From Psychroserpens burtonensis DSM 12212 (GTDB taxonomy: Bacteria > Bacteroidota > Bacteroidia > Flavobacteriales > Flavobacteriaceae), in the NCBI RefSeq assembly GCF_000425305.1, contig NZ_AUDE01000022.1, forward strand, positions 29,127 to 93,126: DNA of 64,000 nucleotides, in the 5' to 3' direction. Shown piece by piece: positions 56,617-64,000 of this stretch (position 1 is its first letter; the number at the start of each line of letters is the position of its first letter). Both the position numbers and the translations under genes were made by a program. The notes under the pieces were generated by a model, which was not told the DNA's origin, ran no database searches, and saw only the letters and a program-made list of their open reading frames with translations.

Positions 56617-56646
56617 TTTGTGATTGCTTTAAATAGGTTATATTTG
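56617..56646 (+). promoter_or_regulatory. promoter of the wza-wzc pair
   Basis: TTTG at 56617-56620 and TATATTTG at 56639-56646 are separated by 18 bases, a strong match to the Bacteroidetes promoter, 22 bases before the Wza-like start codon. The export pair can therefore be expressed separately from the upstream biosynthesis genes. Confidence 0.65.
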
Positions 56647-56668
56647 CGCCTTGATTAATTAATTAAAC

Positions 56669-57430
56669 ATGAAAATTAAGTTTTTACTAGTAGTATTACT
56701 TTTTGTGGTCTCGTCATGTGCCTCAAAAAAAGATATATTGTATCTACAAGATGCTAAGAGTGCAGATACATCTGAAATTATTTATCAGAGTGCTACAATA
56801 CAACCTAATGATATTTTAAAAGTCTATATAGAAACTTTAATACCCCAAGCATCTGCTCCTTATAACAGAAGTCTTTTTGGTGATATTCCAGTAAATAATA
56901 TTCAATTATTACAATTGGAAGGTTATTTAGTGTCTAATAAAGGGTATATTAATTTCCCTATTCTTGGTGAAATTCAAGTGTCTAATCTTACAACTCTAGA
57001 AATTGAAGAAAAAATAAAAGGAATACTAGAAGACGGTGGGCACCTCAATAATCCTACTATTGATGTGAGATTAATTAATGCAAAAATTACAGTATTAGGA
57101 GAAGTTAATGCTCCGGGAACATATAACTTTACTGAGCAAAATATTACAATACTCCAGGCTTTAGGCTATGCAGGTGATTTAACTATTAATGGAAAGAGAG
57201 ATGATATTATAATGACAAGAGATGTTGATGGTATTCGAAAAATAACACACATCGATTTAACATCTGTAGAGTTTATGAATAGTCAGTATTATTATGTTAA
57301 GCCTAATGATGTTATTATTGTAAACCAAAATAATCCTAGAGTTAAGAATGCTGGTTTTGTTACAAATATAGGTACTGTGCTTACTATAGCCTCTTTAGTT
57401 TTAAGTTCAATTATTTTATTATCTCGTTAA
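56669..57430 (+). CDS. Wza-like polysaccharide export lipoprotein
   Basis: The 253-residue product has a lipoprotein signal with lipobox SSC (Cys17), a poly_export domain (about 40-130, YQSATIQPNDILKVYIE), and a SLBB-like segment (about 130-215, ITVLGEVNAPGTYNF). A hydrophobic C-terminal helix (about 228-252) may insert into the outer membrane as in Wza. It would form the outer-membrane export channel, working with the adjacent Wzc. Confidence 0.93.
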   Translation: MKIKFLLVVLLFVVSSCASKKDILYLQDAKSADTSEIIYQSATIQPNDILKVYIETLIPQASAPYNRSLFGDIPVNNIQLLQLEGYLVSNKGYINFPILGEIQVSNLTTLEIEEKIKGILEDGGHLNNPTIDVRLINAKITVLGEVNAPGTYNFTEQNITILQALGYAGDLTINGKRDDIIMTRDVDGIRKITHIDLTSVEFMNSQYYYVKPNDVIIVNQNNPRVKNAGFVTNIGTVLTIASLVLSSIILLSR

Positions 57431-57432
57431 AT

Positions 57433-59760
57433 ATGGAACCTTCAATTAATAAATCAACTACCTTTTCAAATGAGGATAATTTAGATTTAAAGCAAGAGTT
57501 AAATAAATACGTGCGCTATTGGCCATGGTTTCTTTTAACGTTGTTGATGGCATTTATTGGTGCTTATATATATCTTAGATATGCTCCCAGAATTTATCAA
57601 ACCACAGCTAAAATGAAAATTTTAGATGAATCTGATGGTCTAGAGTTGCCTACATCTGCTTTTGTTTTTAAAAGAACTAATATTAATTTAGAGAATGAAA
57701 TTGAAATACTTACATCGTATCTTATTTTAGAAAAAGTAGCGAAAGAGCTAAAACTGAACTCTCGTTTTTATGAAGAAGGAACTATTCAAACGACACAAAT
57801 AGGCGCACTTCCCTTTTATTATGAGCAAATAATTCAGCCAGATAGTATTTTTAATTCATTAACCTACGTCATTGAAGTAACAGATAAAGGCTTTGATATT
57901 ACCAATGCTAAAACCGAAAAAAGTTTTAATTTTCCTAATCATAACTCATTTAAGGTTAATAATAATTTGCCATTTCAAATTAAGACTGAAAATCAACAAT
58001 CATTAAGAGATTTAATAGGTAAGAGATTTGTTATTAAGTTTGGAACTCTTAGAAGTGCAGTATTGGGTTTGAAATCTAGTATTAAGGTAGAATCTATTGG
58101 GGAGCAGAGTGATTTGTTAAAAATGACAATAAAGGGCGAAAGTAAAGAGCGCTCAGAATGGGTTTTAAATACCTTAATGGATGTTTTTAATAGGGATGGA
58201 ATAAATGACAGGCAATTAGTTTCTAAACGAACTTTGGAGTTTATTGATGCCCGATTTGAATTTCTGGCAGAGGAGTTAGATTCTATTGAAATTGATAGAA
58301 AAGAGTTTAAACAGAATAACAATCTTGTTAACCTTGCTGCTGATGTAGAGTTAGGTTTGCTGCAACGTTCAAAGTCTGACGAAGAAGTATTTCAAATTGA
58401 AAGCCAATTAGCGGTTGCTGAGTCGCTGCAAGGTGTTATAAACTCTAATAAAGAGGGACTTCTGCCAACTAATATAGGAATTGAAAGCGGTAGCATTAAC
58501 TCTCTAATTAATGAATACAATGCAGCAATTCTTGTCCGAGATAAACTGGCAAGTAGTGGTGGTGCAAATAACCCAACAGTTCAATTAGCGCAAATTAGAA
58601 TAGATGATTTACAATCTAATATTACAAAATCTCTTAGCTCATATAATCAACAACTTATAGTGTCTCGAAGCCAATTACGAGGTAGAAATAGAAAGTTTGT
58701 TGGTCAAGTCTCTCAAATACCAAGAAAAGAAAAATTGTTAAGAGCAATTGAACGTCAACAAAAAATTAAAGAAAGCTTATACCTTTTATTATTGCAGAAG
58801 CGTGAAGAAGCAGCTATCAATTTAGCTATAACTGAACCCTCTATTAAAGTGGTTGACTATGCACTTTCAAGTACAAATCCAATTTCACCAAAATCAAATA
58901 TTATTTATGCTGGTGGTATTCTTGTTGGATTTTTGATTCCATTTGGTTTTCTATATCTTATTTTTATATTGGACACTAAGGTGCATGGTAAAGAAGACAT
59001 GGCTAAATTGAATTCTAAAATCCCTTTAATTGGGGAGATTCCTGATACGAAGAAAAAAGAAAGTCTCCTATTTATTAATCCTAATGATAGATCTATTCTA
59101 GCAGAGTCCTTTAGAATTTTAAGTTCAAATGTGAATTATATGCTTCCGCTTTCCGAGGATCATAAAGGTAAGGTCATTTATTGTACGTCAACTATTAAAG
59201 GAGAAGGAAAGACATACATCAGTCTTAATTTGTCATTGGCCTTGTCTAGTCTCAATAAAAAAGTATTACTTATTGGTGCCGATTTGAGAAACCCTCAGAT
59301 ACATTCTCAAATTAAAATTGATAAAAATAGCGCAGGCTTGTCAAACTATTTGCACGAGGCTTCTTTTGATTGGAGAAAGAATATCGTTAAAGGGTTTGAT
59401 AAACATCCAAATCATGATATACTCTTATCTGGAAGTATTCCTCCTAATCCCTCAAGTTTATTGACCAACGGAAGATTTAAAGAGCTCATTAAAGAGGCTA
59501 AAGAGATTTATGATTATATTGTTGTGGATACTGCACCAACGATTTTGGTAACAGACACGATGTTAATTTCAAGCCTTGCTGATGTTACTGTTTATATAGC
59601 AAGAGCAAGTTTTACAGATAAAAAGCTACTAGCGTTCTCCAAGGATTTATCAGAATCTGGCAAGCTTAAAAATATGGCTTATGTCATCAATGGCGTTGGT
59701 CATAATAAATCTTATGGTTACAACTATGGTTACAACTATGGTTATGGCACTAAGAATTAA
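57433..59760 (+). CDS. Wzc-like tyrosine autokinase, chain-length regulator
   Basis: This 775-residue inner-membrane protein has N-terminal and C-terminal membrane helices (about 34-52 and 493-513) bounding a periplasmic Wzz domain with coiled coil, followed by a cytoplasmic BY-kinase. The kinase has Walker A STIKGEGKTYIS near 582-593, Walker A' LLIGADLRNP near 611-620 and a Walker B-like YIVVDTAP. The C-terminus is a Tyr-rich YGYNYGYNYGYG cluster, the usual autophosphorylation tail. It follows wza after 2 bases and regulates polymer length and export. Confidence 0.95.
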   Translation: MEPSINKSTTFSNEDNLDLKQELNKYVRYWPWFLLTLLMAFIGAYIYLRYAPRIYQTTAKMKILDESDGLELPTSAFVFKRTNINLENEIEILTSYLILEKVAKELKLNSRFYEEGTIQTTQIGALPFYYEQIIQPDSIFNSLTYVIEVTDKGFDITNAKTEKSFNFPNHNSFKVNNNLPFQIKTENQQSLRDLIGKRFVIKFGTLRSAVLGLKSSIKVESIGEQSDLLKMTIKGESKERSEWVLNTLMDVFNRDGINDRQLVSKRTLEFIDARFEFLAEELDSIEIDRKEFKQNNNLVNLAADVELGLLQRSKSDEEVFQIESQLAVAESLQGVINSNKEGLLPTNIGIESGSINSLINEYNAAILVRDKLASSGGANNPTVQLAQIRIDDLQSNITKSLSSYNQQLIVSRSQLRGRNRKFVGQVSQIPRKEKLLRAIERQQKIKESLYLLLLQKREEAAINLAITEPSIKVVDYALSSTNPISPKSNIIYAGGILVGFLIPFGFLYLIFILDTKVHGKEDMAKLNSKIPLIGEIPDTKKKESLLFINPNDRSILAESFRILSSNVNYMLPLSEDHKGKVIYCTSTIKGEGKTYISLNLSLALSSLNKKVLLIGADLRNPQIHSQIKIDKNSAGLSNYLHEASFDWRKNIVKGFDKHPNHDILLSGSIPPNPSSLLTNGRFKELIKEAKEIYDYIVVDTAPTILVTDTMLISSLADVTVYIARASFTDKKLLAFSKDLSESGKLKNMAYVINGVGHNKSYGYNYGYNYGYGTKN

Positions 59761-60419
59761 CTATTAGCTAACTCTTTTAACTGTTTTATAGTTTCTGTTT
59801 GCTGGTCACTTTTAAAAACATGACTGCCTGCAACAAACACATCGGCACCAGCGTCTACTAATCGTTTGATGTTTTTATCTGTAACACCACCATCTATTTC
59901 TATGCGTGTCTCTAAGCCTCGCTCATCGATCATAGCACGTAATTTTTTTACGCGATTATAAGTAATGTCTTCAAATTTCTGGCCACCAAAACCAGGGTTA
60001 ATAGACATTAATAGAATCATATAGCACTCCGGTAGGATATCTTCAAGTACCGAAACTGGTGTTGTTAGGTTCAGTACGATACCAGCTTTGCAGCCTGCCT
60101 CTTTAATTTGTCTTAAGGTTCTGTGTAAATGGACTGTTGATTCGTGATGTACAGTAATAATATCGGCACCTACTTTTGCGAATTCTTCAATATAACGCTC
60201 AGGCTTTTCTATCATTAAATGCACGTCTAAAGGTTTCGTTGCATGTTTTTTAATGGCTTGTATTACTGGCATACCATAAGATATGTTTGGTACGAAATGT
60301 CCATCCATGACATCAATATGAAACCAATCTGCGTCACTGTTATTTACCATTTCTACGTCACGTTGAAGGTTGCCAAAATCGGCAGCTAGCATTGAAGGTG
60401 CAATTAATTTTTGAGCCAT
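59757..60419 (-). CDS. rpe: ribulose-phosphate 3-epimerase
   Basis: This 220-residue TIM-barrel enzyme interconverts ribulose-5-phosphate and xylulose-5-phosphate. Conserved blocks are APSMLAADFGNL near the N-terminus, HIDVMDGHFVPN (34-45; metal-binding His and Asp), HLMIEKPERY, MSINPGFGGQKF and EIDGGV, followed by AGADVFVAGSHVF. It overlaps the wzc stop by four bases in convergent orientation. Confidence 0.97.
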   Translation of the reverse strand: MAQKLIAPSMLAADFGNLQRDVEMVNNSDADWFHIDVMDGHFVPNISYGMPVIQAIKKHATKPLDVHLMIEKPERYIEEFAKVGADIITVHHESTVHLHRTLRQIKEAGCKAGIVLNLTTPVSVLEDILPECYMILLMSINPGFGGQKFEDITYNRVKKLRAMIDERGLETRIEIDGGVTDKNIKRLVDAGADVFVAGSHVFKSDQQTETIKQLKELANS

Positions 60420-60443
60420 GTTATTATCTTAAATTATGAGATT

Positions 60444-60451
60444 CAAAGATA
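60444..60451 (-). promoter_or_regulatory. -7 box of rpe
   Basis: The minus strand reads TATCTTTG, an exact TAnnTTTG match, 24 bases before the rpe start codon. Confidence 0.45.
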
Positions 60452-60573
60452 ATTAAAAAAAGATGCTTTTTATAAATGTCTAATAATAAGATATAGAATT
60501 TTAGAAAGTAAGGTTTCCGAAGACAAGATAAAAAAGGATGGATAACGTTTTAAAGGATCTTATTAGAAAAAGT

Positions 60574-60600
60574 GAACCCAGAGTAATCAGCTCTGGGTTC
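60574..60600 (-). terminator. terminator after rpoD
   Basis: GAACCCAGAG (60574-60583) and CTCTGGGTTC (60591-60600) form a perfect 10-base stem with a 7-base loop; on the minus strand it is followed by ACTTTTTC. It ends the sigma-factor transcript about 75 bases after its stop. Confidence 0.8.
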
Positions 60601-60676
60601 TTTCATCAATCAAAAAACGAACAGTTATATTATGTAACTGTTGTTGTTGCAATTTAGTCCTTATAGATCATTATTA

Positions 60677-61540
60677 CTAGCCTAAATATGTTTTTAATAT
60701 TTTACTTCGAGATGTGTGTTTTAATCTACGAATCGCTTTTTCTTTAATTTGTCTCACACGCTCACGAGTTAGATCAAACGTTTCTCCTATTTCTTCTAGT
60801 GTCATGGGATGTTGATTACCAAGACCAAAATACAATCTAATTACATCAGCCTCACGAGGTGTTAAGGTTTCTAACGCACGTTCAATTTCTGTACGCAAAG
60901 ATTCATGTAACAAATCTCTATCTGGATTTGGAGATTCACTACTACGCAAAACATCGTATAGGTTAGAGTCTTCTCCTTGAACCAACGGTGCATCCATAGA
61001 TACGTGACGGCCAGAATTTTTAAGGGACTCTTTAACATCGTTAATGGTCATGTCTAATTCTTTGGCAATCTCTTCTGCACTTGGCGGACGTTCATGACTT
61101 TGCTCTAAAAAAGCAAAGGTCTTATTGATTTTATTAATAGATCCAATCTTATTTAATGGTAAACGAACAATACGTGATTGCTCAGCAAGTGCTTGAAGAA
61201 TCGATTGACGAATCCACCATACAGCATAAGAAATGAATTTAAAACCACGAGTTTCATCAAAACGTTGGGCAGCTTTAATTAAACCTAAATTACCTTCATT
61301 AATTAAATCTGGTAAGGTTAAACCTTGATTTTGATACTGTTTTGCAACAGAAACTACGAAACGTAAATTAGCTTTAGTTAATTTCTCTAATGCTAATTGA
61401 TCTCCTGCTTTGATACGTTGAGCCAATTCAACTTCTTCATCTGCAGTAATTAAATCAACCTTTCCAATTTCTTGTAAATATTTATCTAAAGACGCGGTTT
61501 CCCTGTTCGTAACCTGCTTTGTAATCTTAAGTTGTCTCAT
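60677..61540 (-). CDS. rpoD: primary sigma factor RpoD/SigA (short Bacteroidetes form)
   Basis: This 287-residue group 1 sigma-70 factor lacks region 1.1 and the long non-conserved region, as is normal in Bacteroidetes. Region 1.2 starts at [15 protein letters not shown] (about 17-31), region 2 includes [16 protein letters not shown] and [10 protein letters not shown], region 3 lies near 140-200 and region 4.2 is [20 protein letters not shown] near the C-terminus. It recognises the TAnnTTTG/TTTG promoters seen through this window. It is monocistronic with its own terminator. Confidence 0.97.
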   Translation of the reverse strand: MRQLKITKQVTNRETASLDKYLQEIGKVDLITADEEVELAQRIKAGDQLALEKLTKANLRFVVSVAKQYQNQGLTLPDLINEGNLGLIKAAQRFDETRGFKFISYAVWWIRQSILQALAEQSRIVRLPLNKIGSINKINKTFAFLEQSHERPPSAEEIAKELDMTINDVKESLKNSGRHVSMDAPLVQGEDSNLYDVLRSSESPNPDRDLLHESLRTEIERALETLTPREADVIRLYFGLGNQHPMTLEEIGETFDLTRERVRQIKEKAIRRLKHTSRSKILKTYLG

Positions 61541-61630
61541 TTAATTATGTGCTTTAAATTTGGGTAAATATAAATACTACTTAGTTATACGTAATAAGCA
61601 CACAAAATGTTACAAGAAAACTAAAATAAT

Positions 61631-62005
61631 TTAAATTTTGATTAATTTTTTGTTGTTAAGGTTAATATCATCAAGCATTTCGGCGGTAAATTTATAATGA
61701 CCTCTGGTCGTTATTAATCTAAAATGTGAAGATTTTAAAGCAGTCAACGTGTTAAGAAATAGCCATTTAGATTTTAATAGTTTTGGTTTTTCGCTTTTAA
61801 GGCTAATATCAAAATAATGCTTTTTTCCCTCTTTAATCGCCACTATATCTGGAGTAATAGAAATATTACTCCCTTTTTTAATATAAGATTTTGGCCTTTC
61901 ATAGCCTTCGGTATCTGCTTTGATATTTTCAAAACCGCGTTGCTCTAAGTACTCCACTGAGTGGTCTAAAATGTCTTTGTATTTCTCTTTGTCTGCTTGT
62001 ATCAT
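61631..62005 (-). CDS. conserved hypothetical protein, possible PD-(D/E)xK-like fold
   Basis: Starting at the ATG at 62005 gives 124 residues; an upstream ATG at 62041 would add 12 hydrophobic residues unlikely to belong. The core ITPDIVAIKEGKKHYFDISLK (approx. residues 48-68) looks like the D...(D/E)xK arrangement of restriction-endonuclease-like folds, but the second acid/Lys spacing (FDISLK) is unusual and there is no other support. The rest is helical and basic. It lies between rpoD and a decayed outer-membrane gene. I do not name a function. Confidence 0.6.
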   Translation of the reverse strand: MIQADKEKYKDILDHSVEYLEQRGFENIKADTEGYERPKSYIKKGSNISITPDIVAIKEGKKHYFDISLKSEKPKLLKSKWLFLNTLTALKSSHFRLITTRGHYKFTAEMLDDINLNNKKLIKI

Positions 62006-62062
62006 AACTATTATAATAGGGAAAATTTGCGACATACGCAAGTGTTTGGGGCGTGATTATGT

Positions 62063-63318
62063 TTAAAACCTATAATCAATCCCAGTACTTATTGAGAAAA
62101 TATAAGGTGTATAATCAATAGTTGTGGTTACCGGTTCTATTTGATAACTGAAGTTTGATTCTATATTAATATAAAGCCTGTCAATCAATTTATGCTCTAG
62201 TCTTAGGCCAAAATTTAAGGAGACATTATCACCATACTCTAGACTAATTGAGTTTTCAGAATGACTGTTTTCATACTTAAAATAACTTAGACCCCCGGTG
62301 ATATAGGGATTGAGTTTTTTGTTTCTAAAAAAGTATTTTACTTCCAAAGGGAACTCCAAATAACGAATATTATTAGAGATACTATCGACGGTTTACATGA
62401 GATCCAATTTTCTAACACCAAATCTTAAAAAGCTGTTATTGGTTATTGTTAATCCTAATAAAAGCCCATAATTAGTAGAGGCGTTATCGCTAGTTTTAGC
62501 ATTAAAAGCACCGTAATTTGAAACGATTAATTGTGGATTGATACTCCATCTCGTTTCTTTTTTAGTCAAGCTATCTTTACTTTTTTTGGTCTCTTTTAGA
62601 GCGTCTTTAATTTTTTCTTCGGAAATATCTAAAACAACATCTTCAATTTTTGTTCGAGCATCTGATACTTTCTCTTTATTTCTATTGGACAATCTACTTC
62701 TTTCCTCCTTTTTAGTTGTTGTCTGTACTGATTTTGAATTATGGTTATCTGCAATGTTTGAATTTTTAGTGTCAGTATTAAATAAATCATTAGATGTTAT
62801 TCCTTGATCTCTTTTTTTCTGCTTTAGATTAGAGTTGTCGCGTTTTTGCTTTTCTGAAGAAACAATAGAAGTGAGTGAATTTTTAGCATTGGTTGTCTTT
62901 ATACTTGATGACTTTTTTGTAGTCAATGAGTCTTCAATTGATGAAAAGTGATCATTTGATAAGTCCTTTTTAGTAGGTGTTATTTTGTCGTCCAAATGAC
63001 TACTATCGTTATTTTTAATAGAATATCCATCGCTAAAGTTCGCATCAGTTACGCTGTTTAAAGCCTCTTCTTGCGTAACTATTTGTATGTTTTGTTCTTA
63101 ATGTTTTAAACCATTTATAGCGTTGCTATTAAACGTACGATATACAAAGGAGGCAGTACCAATAGAGCAAGGCCAAAAGTGAAATACCAAAATAGTAAGC
63201 GTCTTCTTTTCTTCTTAAGTTTTTCTTCTATAGCATTCCAAACGAAATCATCAGGACTACTCTGTAAGTCTTCAAGTTTGCTTCTTAAGGCAGATCCTAA
63301 ATTTTGAATATGTTTCAT
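62063..63318 (-). pseudogene. outer-membrane barrel protein with anti-sigma-like N-terminus (decayed)
   Basis: The intact ancestor would start at 63318: cytoplasmic anti-sigma-like segment (DDFVWNAIEEKLKKKRRRLL) and one membrane helix up to about 63120, a Lys/Ser/Thr-rich linker, then an outer-membrane barrel ending at 62063. It is broken at least three times. The frame fails near 63115-63145 and the coding potential continues one frame over (NSNAINGLKH). That frame carries a TAA at 63098-63100 (KH-stop-EQ). Another TAA at 62393-62395 (KLDLM-stop-TVDS) splits the barrel in frame. Its ATG overlaps the stop of the sigma-factor remnant (ATGA), the normal coupling of ECF sigma and its partner in Bacteroidetes. 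Confidence 0.8.
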
Positions 63319-63869
63319 TTGTTAATGTTTGTTTTAGATAGTAAAGGGGGTATGTCTAGTCTCTTTTGTTTTAATAGTCGTTTTGCCCTATGAAGGTTTG
63401 ACTTTGATGTATTGATACTAATATGTAATAGCTCAGCAATATCTTTATGCGCATATTGGTCAAGTTCATAGAGGCTAAAAACCATACGTTACCTTGTTGG
63501 TAATTCTTGTATTTGATTTAATATGTCATCTAAAGAGATAGATTCTAGAATTTCATTATTAATAGTTATATCCTCTAAAATAACATCATTGATTTCTATA
63601 TTGACGGTCTTTTATTTGTTATACTTATCTATGGCTTTGTGTATCGTAATGCGTTTCATCCATCCTTCAAATGAGCCAGTGCCTTTATATGATTTCATCT
63701 TATCAAAAATCTCAAGAAAAGAATCTTGAAGATTGTCTTGTGCTTCTTCTTTGTTTTTACAATATTTTAAACATAAAAGATACAGGTCATCCTTATAGCA
63801 TTTGTATAATTGACTTTGTGCCTTCAAGTTATCACGTTTGCAGGCTTTTATTATCGTTTGTAAATCCAA
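63315..63869 (-). pseudogene. ECF-type RNA polymerase sigma factor with two in-frame TAA codons
   Basis: Reading 185 codons from ATG 63869 to TGA 63315 gives a complete ECF sigma: region 2 (QSQLYKCYKDDLYLLCLKYCKN, DNLQDSFLEIFDKM, GSFEGWMKRI) and region 4 (RMVFSLYELDQYAHKDIAELL, then INTSKSNLHRAKRLLKQ). The frame is interrupted by TAA at 63612-63614 (DKYNK-stop-KTVN) and TAA at 63489-63491 (LPTR-stop-RMVF, where Gly-Tyr is usual). No frameshift is present. The stop overlaps the start of the downstream membrane-protein remnant by four bases. The 85-residue N-terminal fragment could still be translated but lacks region 4. Confidence 0.85.
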
Positions 63870-63914
63870 ATAGATTTTTTGTTCTAAATTATTTGATACC
63901 GTTAAGTGCTGAGT

Positions 63915-64000
63915 TCAACCCATAAGTGCAACACACTTATTATTTAGGACTTCAATAGGGTTATTATAATTAAACTTTCTAATTGGTCTGTAATTTAGTA
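63915..64000 (-). mobile_element. 3' end of an IS30-family transposase, cut by the window edge
   Basis: The minus strand reads a 28-codon tail ending at TGA (63915-63917): LNYRPIRKFNYNNPIEVLNN then KCVALMG. This matches the C-terminus of IS30-type transposases (typically LN.RPRK..Y.TP.EV followed by VAL). The rest lies beyond position 64000. The element end faces the start of the ECF sigma pseudogene, about 45 bases away, so it may have replaced that gene's promoter. Confidence 0.65.

Noticed and set aside
59700..59751. Repeat near the end of wzc as a tandem DNA repeat of interest
   Set aside because: It encodes the Tyr-rich autophosphorylation tail expected of BY-kinases; no sign of a mobile or CRISPR repeat.
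63315..63869. Programmed read-through or TAA recoding in the ECF sigma gene
   Set aside because: TAA is used as a normal stop by many intact genes here (murE, wzc, ftsI), no recoding structure is visible and the adjacent gene is frameshifted as well, so decay is simpler.
1..64000. CRISPR arrays, rRNA genes, prophage or a replication origin
   Set aside because: No spaced direct repeats, rRNA-like sequence, phage structural genes or DnaA-box clusters were seen while reading both strands.

Overview
The window is AT-rich chromosomal DNA from a member of the Bacteroidetes, most likely a marine Flavobacteriaceae. The signs are TAnnTTTG-type promoter boxes, almost no Shine-Dalgarno sequences, a very large secreted protein with a type IX secretion (Por) C-terminal sorting domain, a dcw cluster with a fused FtsI-PASTA protein, an FtsZ with a long acidic tail, a short primary sigma factor without region 1.1, and sulfotransferases.

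Layout: 1-8.4 kb holds housekeeping genes (lpxB, surE, a Prc/CTP protease lipoprotein, an OppC/DppC-type permease, a lone sulfotransferase, engB and an alpha/beta hydrolase). 8.6-24.3 kb is a complete division and cell-wall run: mraZ-rsmH-ftsL-ftsI-murE-mraY-murD-ftsW-murG-murC-ftsQ-ftsA-ftsZ. It starts behind three GTGG repeats at exact 10-bp spacing (probable MraZ operator) and contains two palindromes just before ftsZ. 24.5-27.8 kb has a YqeY-like gene, a tRNA-Arg(UCG) with an unusual elbow pair, an MtfA-like peptidase, a LysR regulator and a small outer-membrane barrel.

27.9-30.3 kb (minus strand) is a compact three-gene unit that I regard as the best candidate for an undescribed system. 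A 53-residue exported peptide, missed by length-filtered ORF calling, is followed by a protein joining a PqqD/RRE-like domain to an HPr-kinase-like domain, and then by a nucleotidyltransferase. It looks like a RiPP-type precursor with tailoring kinase and nucleotidyltransferase but without a recognisable cyclase. A 1182-residue T9SS cargo protein follows at 30.7-34.2 kb.

34.4-59.8 kb is a surface-polysaccharide locus, all on the plus strand and mostly translationally coupled. It begins with a MurA paralogue, a sulfotransferase, a Wzx flippase and a MurB homologue, then glycosyltransferases, two ATP-grasp enzymes, an asparagine-synthase-type amidotransferase, a formyltransferase/GINT1-like fusion, a CapA-like protein, a Wzy polymerase, a two-domain oxidoreductase with its usual alpha/alpha-toroid partner, TagA/WecG, WecB and WecA-like initiation enzymes, and the Wza/Wzc export pair. 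MurA plus MurB in the locus suggests that a lactyl-ether (muramic-acid-like) sugar is built into the polysaccharide and perhaps amidated or formylated; sulfation is also likely.

59.8-64 kb returns to housekeeping (rpe, rpoD). It ends in decay: a conserved hypothetical gene, an outer-membrane/anti-sigma-like pseudogene, an ECF sigma pseudogene with two in-frame TAA codons, and the 3' end of an IS30-family transposase at the window edge.
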